A stretch of 64,000 nt of DNA from Turritopsis dohrnii (taxonomy: Eukaryota; Cnidaria; Hydrozoa; Anthoathecata; Oceaniidae), in assembly GCA_027922465.2 (NCBI GenBank), contig BQMF02000284.1, positions 1 to 64,000 on the forward strand, in the 5' to 3' direction. Positions 32,340 through 44,676 of the stretch are shown here, piece after piece. Positions within the stretch are counted from its first letter, which is position 1. Each line of letters begins with the position of its first letter. The notes below the pieces were generated by a model. The model was given only the letters and a program-made list of their open reading frames with translations, was not told the DNA's origin and ran no database searches. The translations under genes and the position numbers were made by a program.

Positions 32340-33277
32340 TACTGCCAGAAGTTACTGTTTTAAGTTTAGCTTAACAACTTTTTTGCAGGTCCGTCCTCTT
32401 GGGTGGTCACAAAGCGAATTGGACTTCCCCCCATTTTTTTCCATATTTGGAAGGCCCTCCTGGACGTGGAGCCAGGGTGGACCTTCCTATATTTCTGGAA
32501 GTCTTGCTGTGTCACTATAATAAAATGATAGAAAGGTAAGGATCAGTTAAAATAATAGCAAACCAAATAGTATGGCCAATACGAAAAATATCGCAACTCA
32601 CAACGTGTTGTCTCTTGTGATTCTAAGCAGGAAGATAAAATAAAAAAATACAAATATCATCAAGTCTATGTAAAGAGCCAACATGTATAAGTGAAAATAA
32701 ACACTTACTCTGGTTATTTCCTTGGACTAATTGCTCTATAACATAAAAGATGAACAGTGTAAATACTACATCTATTGAAATGCATTCTACATGTTAAGAA
32801 GGAAAATATAAAATCACCACTATGCGCGTCATTCTCCTTATCTATGAATGAAATAAAATGAAATTATAATAGATTGACAGTAATATCCAAAAGACAGCAA
32901 AAAGAATCAATAACCTAATGACTACATTGGTGGTATTCTACTATTTATAAAGGATTAAATCCTTTTACCTTTCTTTGATATAGTAGTTCTAAATAAACAA
33001 CCCTTTATGTTTTGTGTATATTAACAGTTTCATTTGATAACGTACCACCATCATCAACTTCAACTTAAATAACAAAGACATTCAATAACCTCTTTAATAC
33101 ACCCAAATATGATGAAAAAACCTAAATACTTACTATCAACAACTGAGCTTTTAGAAACTAAAATAAAAGAGTGACAAAATCATTCTTCATTCTTATTTCA
33201 AAATAAAAAAAGCAGAAGGATCATTACCATTTTGTGCTGAGTCATCCATATTACTATTGGGCGGCTATATATATATA
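32340..33277. other. LINE 5' region and AT-rich spacer, no gene recognised
   Basis: The first 200 bases are probably the LINE 5' UTR, with an inverted pair around CCATATTTGGAAGG and CCTTCCTATATTTCTGG (about 32440-32500). The rest is AT-rich without supported genes. Confidence 0.5.
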
Positions 33278-34081
33278 TCTATATATTAATAGCCGATTCT
33301 CTGTTTGTTTGTTTGTGCGTTTGTTTGTTTGTTTGTAAGTCACGCAAAATGGTAGATTGAGTTGTGAGCGAAATTATTTCTTTTTTTGTGTGCGACGTGA
33401 GTTCGAAGCATATACATTGCAACCCCAATCGAGCGTGACTTTTTTTGGCTGATGAACTAATAGGACCAACGTTTCGTTTTTATTATTTTGTTAGTTTTAT
33501 ATTCCACGTTGACTTGGCTTTGAAAACAATACATCAACTAAATACAAAGAAACTAACTGATAAAACATTTTGGACAAAAAGCAGCCGTGGGAGAACGTGG
33601 TAGCATCTCGGTTTGCCAGTGTATCCTAACGTATCCTTGCCTGACTGTCTGAGACGGGTGAACTTTTTTTTCGAGTAATGAAAATGTTTAAAAGCCTATA
33701 GGTAAAAAAAAATATCATAAAACAAAATATTTTTTTTTGCTTTTGTTTTTTTTATTCACTTGATTCATTTAGCACGTGCCTTCTCTTCTCTCCTCCCGTG
33801 TGATCTTTTTAAGAAGAGAATCCATTTTCCCCTTACGTTTGATAGCATCCATGTTAGAGCGCGTAATTTTTTTAAAACAAAAGTTAATAAAAAGTTGAAG
33901 TTTTCTCTCTATACGTTTTGAGTGTATTGTTACACTGATAAAAGATTGGTTTTACCAGAGGTTGTGACTTCGAATCTGCTTCTGGTTGTACGAGCCGTTT
34001 ATAAGGAAATTTGACGTTTATTGATACAGTGATACAGAGCAGGTGGACATGGGCGGCGAGCGACGCCGCCTTGGCGGCTAG
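33278..34081 (+). mobile_element. Short non-autonomous Helitron (N1)
   Basis: It starts TCTATATATTAATAGCCGAT and ends with a GC hairpin (GGCGGCG, loop AGCGA, CGCCGCC) followed by TTGGCGGCTAG, the CTRR end of a Helitron. A run of GTTTGTTTGT and then GTCACGCAAAATGGTAGAT near the 5' end also occurs in Helitron-2 (50.0 kb) and at 34.1 and 53.0 kb. There is no coding frame. The copy at 52197-53041 is the same family in the other orientation. Confidence 0.85.
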
Positions 34082-34444
34082 TCTATATATTAATAGCCAA
34101 TTCTCTGTCTGTCTGTCTGTTTGTTTGTTTGTTTGTAAGTCACGCAAAATGGTAGATTTCGCTTCGAAAGAAATCCTAAAAAACGTCAGTGTAACCCTAT
34201 TGGATCTCCAGATAGTTCCCCAATAAAGGTCGCGTTCGATTGGGGATGCAATGCAATGATCCCTTGTGATCATAAAAAAACTGACGTCAAATGATGCCAC
34301 GTGCTTTTGTGGAATGATCTTGAAAAAAGTTTCTCTCGCCTCTACGTGGTTTTACACGCACATAAGAGGACGATGACTGTAAATTAAAAGTAAATATATC
34401 ACTCTCTAAAATAAGTGACACACAATCGCGGATTATTATATAGA
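34082..34444. mobile_element. Two inverted Helitron 5' ends, head-to-tail junctions on both sides
   Basis: At 34082 a plus-strand 5' end (TCTATATATTAATAGCC) follows N1's CTAG with no base between. At 34444 a minus-strand 5' end (TCTATATAATAATCCGCG on the minus strand) directly follows the CTAG of the minus-strand copy that begins at 34445. Only about 363 bases lie between the two 5' ends, so both are truncated or one is nested in the other. Confidence 0.75.
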
Positions 34445-34737
34445 CTAGTATGCCAGGTAAAAACTTTTTACCGAACTTAACTTCGAAAACATTAGGTCAA
34501 ATCCACCATTCCCGTGTACGTACCCTGTGACAAAAAAATAAATCACAGAATCGCAACTCAAAAGTGTACCCATGTTGTAGAGCTCGAAAAGCTGATCAAA
34601 AAAGTGCATGGGATCGTTTCGCTACAACCAACCGTTGCGGAGATACCGCTGATCAAAGATTTCGATGACGTCATATCCGCAGTACCAAATAAAATTTAGG
34701 CCCAAATGATGGGTCACCCCATCACCCGTATCAAAAA
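34445..34737 (-). mobile_element. Short Helitron (N3 family), 5' truncated
   Basis: The minus-strand 3' end carries a hairpin (CGGTAAAAAGTTTTTACC) and CTAG at 34448-34445. The body matches 56690-56958 in inverted orientation, including the GATGACGTCAT stretch and AAATTTAGGCCC. The 5' end is missing; a fragment of the other family's GC hairpin (GGCGGCGTCGCTCGCCACCC, about 34746) abuts it, lacking its CTAG. Confidence 0.75.
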
Positions 34738-34774
34738 CATCCCAGGCGGCGTCGCTCGCCACCCATGTTCACTA

Positions 34775-35269
34775 TGCGTTGTGTTTTGCGAAATTTAACT
34801 CGTGTAAAAGTTTCTACAGGCATTAATTTTTTAATTCATTTCTTACATTCAGAAGATTAAAAACAGAAACAAATAGCAACATGGCTCAGAATAATATATT
34901 TATACGCAGAAGAGAAGTAACTTTCATGTAAAAAAAATGGCAATATATAACACAGAACTGTTTACCCAGACATAAGAAACCAAACATTACAAAATGTTAA
35001 TTAAAAACAAATTGATACCTTCCAACTTTTTCTTTTGTTCCAAAGTTACTACTCGACTGCAACCATTAATGAATTTTTGAAATGATGTATAGTCTGTTCT
35101 TCCCAAAACCATCAACATCATGATCTTTATATATTTTTTATTATTGCCTAAAAAACTAATACTTGAATTGTAATAGCGAAAACCTAATCATGCTAGAAGA
35201 ATAATGAAATAAACAACAATGAAAAAAAAGGAAAAAAATGAAATTCAAGTACGTATTTATCCTAATTTA
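34775..35269. other. No gene recognised
   Basis: AT-rich spacer between Helitron remnants and the 3' end of the second LINE. Confidence 0.5.
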
Positions 35270-38200
35270 TTAATTTTTTTGGTAACGCGGGTTGTTAATA
35301 CAATGTCAGCCTCGGGCTGATGTGGACCTACAAATTAAAATTAACAAATATAAAATTCATTAAACGAAGTATATAAACATACCTTTATATAAAAACAAAA
35401 TTTCAGATGTAGAAGCTTTGGTAGTACCACAAAAGAATTATCACTATCTACTTAACAGGCGCACGCTATGGAAGTAATAGAATGGACTGACATAGAATTA
35501 TAATTGCATAGAAAATTTTAAAAGAGAATAAATATCATATTACCTATAAAAATTTAAAATCACTGTGTATATTAAAAGAATTTAATTCAAATGAATATGA
35601 GTTAATTTTGTTTTTGAAAATATTAAGTTTACTTTTGAATGCTCCATGGTGCTGAATCGCAGTTAGCTCATTGGGCATAACATTCCACAGTTTAGTACCC
35701 CTAACTAAGAACGAGCTTTGGTTGACAGTTGACCACTTTGTTGAGATATTTAGCTGGTGCTGCTTTCGTAAATTATAACTCAAGTTTTGTGAGTGACTGA
35801 ACATTTCAACAATTTCGTTATCTACAAGGTTATTGTAAACTTTGTGCATTAGACATAGTAATCGACGCTTGTACAAGTAAGCGATAGACATCCAACCCGC
35901 CTTCTCGAGGACTTCCTTGGCTGTCAAGTCATGAGGGAGTTTGTGTATGAGTCTAGCAGCTTTGGCATGTATTTCGTTCAGCTTATCGAATCTGTTTAAG
36001 TTGCCGTTACCCCAAACTGCAACATTATATGTGACAGATGGTATCACTGTAGCAAAGTAAATTTGACTTAATACTTTACTGCCTAATGTCATCATTCTTC
36101 TCAGCATTTTGACCTTTGTATTAAAGTCTTTAACAACGTTATCAACATGCGTTTTCCAAGACAGCTTACTGTCAATGGTTACCCCTAAAACTTTGTGGCT
36201 TTCAACAAAGTCTATACAAACATCATTGCAAGTTACATTTTGTATGGGACCGATGAACTTACTTTTGGAAAGGATAACGATCTTTGTCTTACCAGGATGG
36301 ATTGCTAAACCATTAATTGTTGACCAATGCTGCAGTTTATTCACAACATTCTGAATTTTTGAGGTCAACTGATCGACTGTTGGTGCTACACAGATTGTAG
36401 TCGTACTGTCCGCAAACATTTCTGCTTGGTCTGGATCCTGATTACTATGTTCTTCAACAGCTTCAGGGAGGTCATTGGCATGGAAAGAGTAGCACCTTGG
36501 GCCTAAAAGTGATCCTTGAGGGACTCCTTGCTCAACAGATTTTTGTTCGGATTTGCCTTCTCCTATAGTTACGAACTGCTTCCTCTCCATTAAATAACTA
36601 CTACACCAATCATAAACTTCCCCAGAAATGCCCATAGCAACAAGTTTTTTTAATAGTGTTTGATAACACACACCATCGAATGCCTTAGTGAAGTCAATAA
36701 GTAGTGAACCAACAATTTTTCCATCATTAATCAGCTTCAACCATTTCTCACTCAATTTCAGCAGCATTAGCTCAGGGGACCTGCCACTTCTGAACCCACA
36801 TTGGTTGTTACTTAATAATTGGTGATGATGCACATGGAGATCGGTCTCTGCAGCTACTACAGCTTCGAGTAGCTTCCCTGGCAGGCATAAAAGAGCTATT
36901 GGTCGACAGTTTTTGCATTTTAGTCTGGATCCTTTGTTCTTGTAGATACAGCGGACTTTAGCTATTTAGTGTTTTGTTGGAAATTTGCATGACTGGAAGC
37001 TAGCTTTTGCTACATAATGGAGACCATAAAGTATTTCTTCTCCTACCATACTTGCTACTTTTGAACTTAGGTTGTCGTGACCGCCAGCTATGTTTGGCTT
37101 GAATACTCCCTTGAAGACTCTGTTTAATTTGTAAAAATTATAGTTAATTTTGTTCATTGTCGGAGTGATTCTATCGATATGGTTTAGCATAGTCGAGTTT
37201 GCTGGATCTTTGTCCCGTTTACCAATATCAGCAAAGTAATTCTTTAGAATGGTACATGTTGCATTGTTTTCCATTAAGATATTTCCCTCTACATCCTCTA
37301 ATGTTCCGATACTATTAACTTTGCACTTCCCAGTGAGATCTTTGATGCATCGCCAGAATTCACGACTTGCTGAAGATAACCCCCTAAATCTGTCTCTCCA
37401 ATATGAGGCTTCAGCAACCATCAGAATCCTAGTGCAGTGGTTTCTTGCTTTCTGATACAGCTTCTATTCATGGGAGCCTTTTTGTGTCTTTTGGGCTTTT
37501 CTCAGTAATTTGAAATGAATGTTAAGCTGCTTGCAAATGTGACCATTTATCCAAGGGTGGGATTTTGCCCTAACCTTTACTTTTCGTTCTTTGAAGTGTT
37601 CATTAACTACCCCTTTGTAGAGCTGCTCCCATACATAAAGAGTATCATCGACATCATTGAAGATGTCACAGACTTGCCATGGAGCACTCATGATATCCGA
37701 TTTGAGCTTGGCAATGTCAACATTTCTGTAGTTACGAGTTAGTTTATATATTGGAGGTGTTTTTTCTCTTTGGGTTTGAAAGGAGCAATATATCAGGTGG
37801 TGATCTGAGATTCCTAAATCTATTGAGTGAGCATTTCTTAGTTTCGACTTCCAAAGATTAGGAACTAATATGTGATCAATCTGTGTTCTCGAAGATGCTG
37901 TTATCCGAGTGTGTTCTTTGACTGCATTATGCAAATTATTTCTCAGTAAGAAGTCATTGAATTTTCTGCATACCTGGATGTTGGACTGATTTTCCATGTG
38001 TACATTCATATAAAAGTCACCAACAATAACAATGTTTGATCTCTGATGTTGTTTTACGAACTATGGTTTCAAATTTTTGCAAGAAGACAGGAATGTCTCG
38101 AGGAGGTAGGTATATGCATGAAACAAGAATTTTTTGAGATTTTACAGTACATTCGAGCAATATATCCTCGAGGTCACTTTTTTCAATGTCAGGGTACTCA

Positions 38201-38700
38201 CGACAATTGATAGAGTTTTTGTAATATATGAGAACACCTCCCCATCCTGTGTTATTCTTTTGATCGTTTCTAAGGAAGTTATAATTGTTGATGGCGATTT
38301 CATGGTCATTGATTCCATTGTGTAAGTGGGTCTCAGAGATGGCAAAAATGTCCAGGTTTGTTTCTTGTAGGAGAAGTCTAATCTCATGAATTTTTGTAAT
38401 AATACCATTCACATTGAGGTGAACAATTTTTAAGCCATGTTCTTTTTTTAACACTTCAGCGAGATGTTTGAAGCCAAGGCAATTATTTACACCATTATCA
38501 TTGTTATTACCAATGGATAACTTCAGATTTTCACAGGGGGGACACCACCATTCAAAGTTTTCAATGTTTTTGAACTCTTCGTATCGTTTTGGAGTGACAC
38601 CAGCACATTTGATGTGACACCATGATGAGCACCCATCGCATATAATCGATCGATGGTTTATTGCGACTGCTTTTTTGCACACCGAGCATCTTGGGGCCAT
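35270..38700 (-). pseudogene. Second CR1-like LINE: PHD finger, endonuclease, RT
   Basis: ORF2 starts at 38700 with a PHD-type finger (MAPRCSVCKKAVAINHRSII, CDGCSSWCHIKCAG, WWCPPC), then the endonuclease: LKIVHLNVNGI, IFAISETHLH, SCIYLPPRD, a frameshift near 38010, HTRITASSRTQIDHILVP and LGISDHHLIY. In-frame stops at 37464 and 36966 interrupt the linker. RT motifs are NNQCGFRSGRSPELMLLKL, GSLLIDFTKAFDGV, QGVPQGSLLGP and MFADSTTTI (36405-36416), where FADD has become FADS, losing a metal-binding Asp. The C-terminus is complete to 35544. The 3' UTR holds a small hairpin (CAGCC TCG GGCTG, about 35310). No ORF1 is seen. The element is inactive. Confidence 0.9.
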
Positions 38701-40441
38701 ATTTGCCTATAGAATAAAGAGCAGAGCTCCCTTTATGTGCTGGGGTTATCTATTTTTTTTATAGAGTTACCCAGTTTTTGTGGAGATTGCTCCCATAGAA
38801 CTTTTACTGACTATAATAGTATATTCTAATGTCAGTATTTTAATGCATCACCATAACACAAAATAATGCATTAACATGATAAAATATAAACTTAAGAAAA
38901 ATCCACCCAATAACGCTTCTTTTTTGTAGGACAGTTTCAGTGCACAGTAATAACTAATGAACTTCTTAAATACATAATCCATTCTTCTCTTAACTAACCC
39001 TCTCAACATAATATAACACACCAAGTGCTTCATTTCTATTCAGATGAAAATATTCAAAAATAATATACAAAAAACCTAATCATACTGTCTGCGACGAAAT
39101 TGAAACTAAAAGAAACTTTGAAAACATATTTACCTTAAAAATAGTAATTAAAAACACAAACGTAATGACAGAATTAGTATAGCAAAAGAATTTTTAACAT
39201 ATGAAAACATTCACATATGGAACCATTTTTTATTTCAGTTCGAAGCTCCTCTCTTGAAAATTCAAAACACAACAGTAAACATCCGTCTTATCCTTCATTT
39301 ATCCACTAATACTAACTGTGTTTTAACTAAATAGATACTATTTTAACTTTGGTTTACCTTTCAATAACAATTCAGATCATATTGTTAGTAAACAATATTG
39401 ATCATATGTTCTGTAGCCATTATCATCAAACATTTCTCAACTCTCTACTTTCTATATTATATACCTGTAAACAAATTAATTACACTCGATTTACTTCCCA
39501 GCATACTTTCCTGAAATTCCACTACCATTTTTATACACTGAAAGGCATAAAGAAAGAAAAAGACAGACAGTGGCGGTAAGCTCTTCTTCCATGTTGTTTT
39601 CTAAACTTCATAACTGTGGAGCCATTTTGAAATAAATAAATAAAAGAACAGCCAGTTCGTTACCAAAACAAAACTGCTCCTGGGCCATGCAACTTTTTGA
39701 TCGTTTTAACTCTGTTTTTACTATCTCTTAACGCTGTATTTATAAATGCGTTTGACTCATGTACTTACGTATATTACTTTGTATCTTTTCCAAACATTTT
39801 CCCATTGAAAAGAAGTAAAACCATTTTCACCAATGTAAATAAACATTATCCTTTCTGCAGCTATTTTTAAACAACTTCAACTTCATCTACACTACTTTAC
39901 TGCTGCACTCCCATAACAATTTGATAACTATAAAAAGAAATACCTAAAATCAGTTTCTATCGTAAAAATAGATTTTCTTCCACTCGTTCTTTGTTTGGTT
40001 TTCCTCTGAAAAAAGCCCATTATATAAAAAACAAACATCTGTTCAAAAACTTGCTTACTCATGTGCCACCTGTACTTCGATTAATCTAAAATACAATAAC
40101 AGTAAAAGTTTAGTAATAAACACAATATGAAATCGTTTTATAATAACAAAATTTTCGCATGTATACAAAGCTGTGTTTCTTCGTCAAATTCACAGTGAAG
40201 AAATGAAATCCGTTATTAACGAACTAAATTTTTTTGAGTTTTCAGACATGGGTGCAGACGTGGCCAAAAGAATGCTTGAAGACTGCACGAATCATCATGA
40301 ATCTTTTGGAACAAATATTCACGTTGTTTGTATGAGTTTGCACTTTCTTCAACATTGACTAACAATAAACCAACCAAATATGAATACAACATACGTAATA
40401 AACAGCTTTTTACATGCAACAACTTTACATATATACATTCA
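38701..40441. other. AT-rich spacer, no gene recognised
   Basis: Between LINE 2 and the 3' end of Helitron-1. A stretch at about 39300-39530 is related to 57140-57360 (shared TTTGGTTTA, TTGTTAGTAAACAA-like and TTTCCAGCACACTTTCCT-like blocks), so some of it is a dispersed repeat. It may also contain flanking DNA of the gene hit by Helitron-1. Confidence 0.5.
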
Positions 40442-40814
40442 CTAGTAACCCGTGTAAATACTTTTTACAGGTTTTAATCGGTGTGAGCTGAACAGAGAGA
40501 AAGGCCAAGTATAATGAATTTAAGTATAATAAGATTCCTACTTATGTAGACCAATATAAAAAGTATCAAATGAGAGAGCGAAACACTGAATCGTGACAAT
40601 TAAACTAAAAAAAGATAACACATTGAAAACAGACATCTATTCTCAAATAAAACTTACAAACTGTAAACACAGCAATAAAAAACCACGCCAGTAGAAGAAG
40701 CTTCAATAAGAAAGACATTTTTTAATTTCAATTTTCATTTTCGCGAGCAAAGACGACACTATTGCTGATACAGATAGATCCAGTTTCGGAACAACTTTTC
40801 ATGTAAACGTGATC

Positions 40815-43185
40815 TCAGTTAAAATTAGTAGGTCCACAATTGTTGTGGCATTTGGAATGTAGATGCCTCTTCCAATGTATAGTGCCATTCGTCATCATCT
40901 TGAAGAAGACCTCTTGCAATACATGCTTCACGAAATGTATCATAAACAATCCCATTGAACGTGCGCAAATACTCAAATGATGTGGCACCAGGAACATGAA
41001 GCAATAAAACACGAAGGAAAAATCTTTCTCCTTCTGTTGGTCTTGCATTGTATAGTCAAGAAATTATTGGCTTATATGTTTTATTTCTTGCTTTCCATTT
41101 TTTTTCCTTATCACGAAATACATAATGATATGGAATGTCAGGAAACAGATATTGTTGGGCATCAGGATCTTCAACATTCAATTTAAACCATGCTGTGAGG
41201 TGAGTGTCTCTCCTAGATGCCCTGTCTGCAGCTGCATACTCTTCACCTGGTTGAAAATAAACCCGTTGAAGATCTGGCAAATGCACTGCCAATCTTTTGA
41301 TACAGTGTGATTTCTCATGCATGGGGAACTCAAATATTCTCCACAGAGCCTCAGGTGCACTAACATATCGAGCATCTAAAAAAGTTTTAATTTCATCATA
41401 TTGCAATTGTTCGTTAATTTCGACATGCGCTCGATCATGTCCTTTATATACGTATTTGAATAAATATTTAACACTTTTTATAGAAGTACAGGCCTCTAAA
41501 TTTATATGTGCATTATATTTCTTTGATAACCAGGGACAGTATGGAACTACCCATCGATTATCTAAATCTACATTTTTAACCCTCACAGTTCGACCATTAT
41601 TTCGTCTGCGATACAAAGGATAACCATTAACATTCATTTGTGTTGAATCACAGAATGATTTGGGAAAATCTTTGGTACAGCTGCCATCATCTCCCATACA
41701 AACAGAAGTCTCATTGTAAATCCCACATGGACCATGTATCATACACGATTTGATGATGTTGTGTAGTTCTGGGTCCTCATCGGGATCAGGGATTTCAGCA
41801 CATATCAAGCTGTCAACATCATCAGCATTTTGTAACTTATCCTCTTGTGCTAAATGAATAAGAATATGTGCATGAGGTAAAGAACGCTTTTGAAATTCAA
41901 TCACATTAAGGTGAGAAATTGTTTTCCCCAATACACCATTTTTTATGACATCATTTAAAAGTGCTTTCAATTTCAAATTAAAAACGCGTGCAACCAAGTC
42001 AGGTCGATAATGTGCAGGCTCATTATCTAAATTTTCGGTAATTTCCTTCCAATTTGGATTACACGTAAAAGTGCAGAATAAATCAGGTTTTCCCATTTTA
42101 GTCACCATAGCCATTGCATCTTGGTAATTTTGTTGCATAGCTCTTGGACTGCCCTGAAAAGACGATGGTAATATCACAGGTCTGCCTGCATTTAAACCTC
42201 TATTTCCTGCAACATTGGCAAGATGATCAATCAACCCTTGATATTGCTCAACACGTAACACTTTTTGGTTTCTCCGAATATAGTTGAGATGATCAGATTC
42301 CACCTTACAGTAACAGTCAACCGCGAATTGTTGAAATAATCTTTTACCTTTTAAGATGGGATTAAAATTGCTTCTGTATGAAAACCTATAAGTAATATTG
42401 TAATGCTGTAGCATATTCAGCTACATGAGGAATATCTATTGTCCAGCCAGACTCTCCCCTTGGAAAAAAGACTGGATAAACCATTGGATCCAAATGAGGT
42501 GAATCTGTTGGTAAACATCGCAGTGGTTTGTCTCTAGGATAAACAACAATATCCCGAAAGGCAGGTGGTGCACCATCTTCACCAACAAAAACAGCTGCTA
42601 CTTCATCATGGTGGGGTAGATTGTAACGCCGCCGATCGCCACCACTCCTCAGATGCATTCTAACCTAAATTTTAAAATGAAAGATTTTGAAAATAATTGA
42701 TTTTAAAAAAAACTTACAAAGATAACTGATTAATAACTCAAAATTTTACCAAAGATGGTTGGCGATTTTGCTCTTGGGCAAGCCGTAATTCCTCAGCTTC
42801 TACCTCACTCATGTATTTGTATGTAGCAGCGTAAGGACTTTCTCTAATAATGATGTCTTGCAAATTTTGCATTACCTAAGGTGAACAACCTTGATTTTCA
42901 GGTCTCGCCATTCTTTCATTGAATGCATCCATCCCATCATAAATGTACAACTGACCATATGATGGAGGAACACCTTCTGACGGATGCAGATTCCCTGTAC
43001 GGTGACATACCTGACCATTAATACGAAAGACAGGTGGTCCTTGACCTGGTGGTACAGCCATTTTTGCACCCATCGACGCAAAAGCGACAGAACTGTTAAA
43101 CTTTCGAATATTTTCTTGAAAGTTCTTTGCCTGATTTGTATAACCTACTAAAAGATCTTTAAGATCATTAGGATAATTAATGTCA
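40815..43185 (-). pseudogene. Helitron-1 Rep region, no helicase
   Basis: From the Helitron-2 border the frame reads INYPNDLKDLLVGYTN, PVFRINGQVCHRTGNLHPSE and then a TAG at 42875 inside the usual Q-VMQ stretch. An 85-base GT-AG gap (42749-42665) separates QNRQPSL from VRMHLRSGGDRRRYN. A shift lies near 42400. Then come PDLFCTFTCNPNWKEI (Rep motif 1), FQKRSLPHAHILIHL (HUH) and SVKYLFKYVYKGHD (catalytic Tyr pair). A stop at 41056 precedes FLRVLLLHVPGATSFEYLR. It ends at about 40815 in TFQMPQQLW, where intact relatives go on to the helicase. Rep would nick DNA at the Helitron ends. Confidence 0.88.
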
Positions 43186-43189
43186 CTAG

Positions 43190-44059
43190 CCGCCAAGGCG
43201 GCGTCGCTCGCCGCCCATGTTCAGCATGAGTTTGTGGCACCACCAAAGAGTTCACAAAAATCGGAAACAGGGGAATCAAGGAAAGAACCGAATAGTTTAT
43301 TTAACGTTTTTATTATTGTCATTCTTAAATTTACTAAGAATACATTCATATTATAGTTGGTACAGCACACGAGGTTCCTTCAGAAACGGTTCGAGAAGAG
43401 GACCAGTATGACGTGGCCATTGGCTTACTAAAAGAAAAACGTACACATGTTCTCAAGCCGGATTATATGAAACACATGTGATTATTATACAGACACCCAG
43501 GGTAAAAACTTCTGGTTATCCCAAGCCAAAAAGGGATTGACAAAGTCTATTATTCCAGAAGAAATCGTATAGATAGGTATAATAAGCAATGTTCAATGGA
43601 CTTTTAAGAAATTTAAACTGCTAAAAAGGAGGGTGGGCGATGTCATGAATTTCTAACTGGCTAATATCTCAATAAACATAGGCTGAAATTTCAAGAGCAA
43701 CGAAATGTCATTTTTAAAAGGTTTCTTACCCATGCTTAATGAAAAAATCATTTAGCTGAGTATATGGTGTCTGAATACCACAATGTAAAATCAATAATCT
43801 GGAGAAGTTTACGCTTTGTCTCCCTATCTAAAAAAGAAAAGAAATTGTTAGTGAACTGCAGCTATGCAAATAACAATGGACTATCAGGTTAAAAAAAGGA
43901 AAAGAATTATAAGGGAAACATTCATACCAATTTTTAAAAGAAACCATGCAGTTCAATATGTATGACATATGTTACTGTATAACAATGATAAAACTGCCTT
44001 TTCAATGACATCAGAATCTCAAAAAAAGAGAATAAATTACAATATGTCACACATACAAC
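43190..44059. other. Helitron-2 3' non-coding region
   Basis: Between the 3' hairpin and the tandem repeats. No gene is seen. It includes a weak GGGTAAAAAC stretch at about 43500 similar to the 3' hairpin of other Helitrons here. Confidence 0.5.
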
Positions 44060-44215
44060 GGCTTTTTGCCGCTTGCCTACCCTCCTCCACCCGGCTCCAT
44101 GCCGCATTCATACCCTCCTCCACCCGGCTTCATGCCGCTTTCATACCCTCCTCCACCCGGCTTCATGCCGCTTTCATACCCTCCTTCCTCCCGGCTCCAT
44201 GCCGCTTCCATTATC
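44060..44215. repeat. 33-bp minisatellite in Helitron-2 3' region
   Basis: About four copies of a 33-base unit containing CTCCACCCGGCTTCATGCCG and CTTTCATACCCTC. GC-rich compared with its surroundings and lying downstream of the transposase gene on its strand. Confidence 0.9.
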
Positions 44216-44335
44216 TTCCATAATCTATTCAATCTTCAATCTACTCTAAGTTCAAGGTAATCTAATCTAATGCTATATACTAATCATTTGGCATATTCAA
44301 TGTAAACTAATCTAATTTCTAGGTCATCTAATCTA

Positions 44336-44520
44336 ATGCTACACTCATTCAATTCAATTCAATGTAATTCAATTCAATGTAATTCCATTCAATGTAATTC
44401 AATTCAATTCAATATAATTCAATTCAATGTAATTCAATTCAAAGTAATTCAATTCAAAGTAATTCAATTCAATGTAATTCAAATCAATGTAACTCAATTC
44501 AGAAACTGCTTTAATTTCAG
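44336..44520. repeat. AATTCAATTCAATGT short tandem repeat
   Basis: About 180 bases of 10- and 15-base units built from AATTCAATTC and AATTCAATGT. Low-complexity array near the 3' end of the Rep-helicase gene. Confidence 0.9.
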
Positions 44521-44676
44521 TATATTCAATTCAATGTATACCAATTTAATTTCCAGGTTATCCATAATCTAATGCCTCCTCATTAACCTTGCGTAAAGTT
44601 TTAATTCAAAATATTTAATATCAATTGCACATATATTTTTCGCAAGGTTAAAATATTCATAATACCTGTTGGTATA

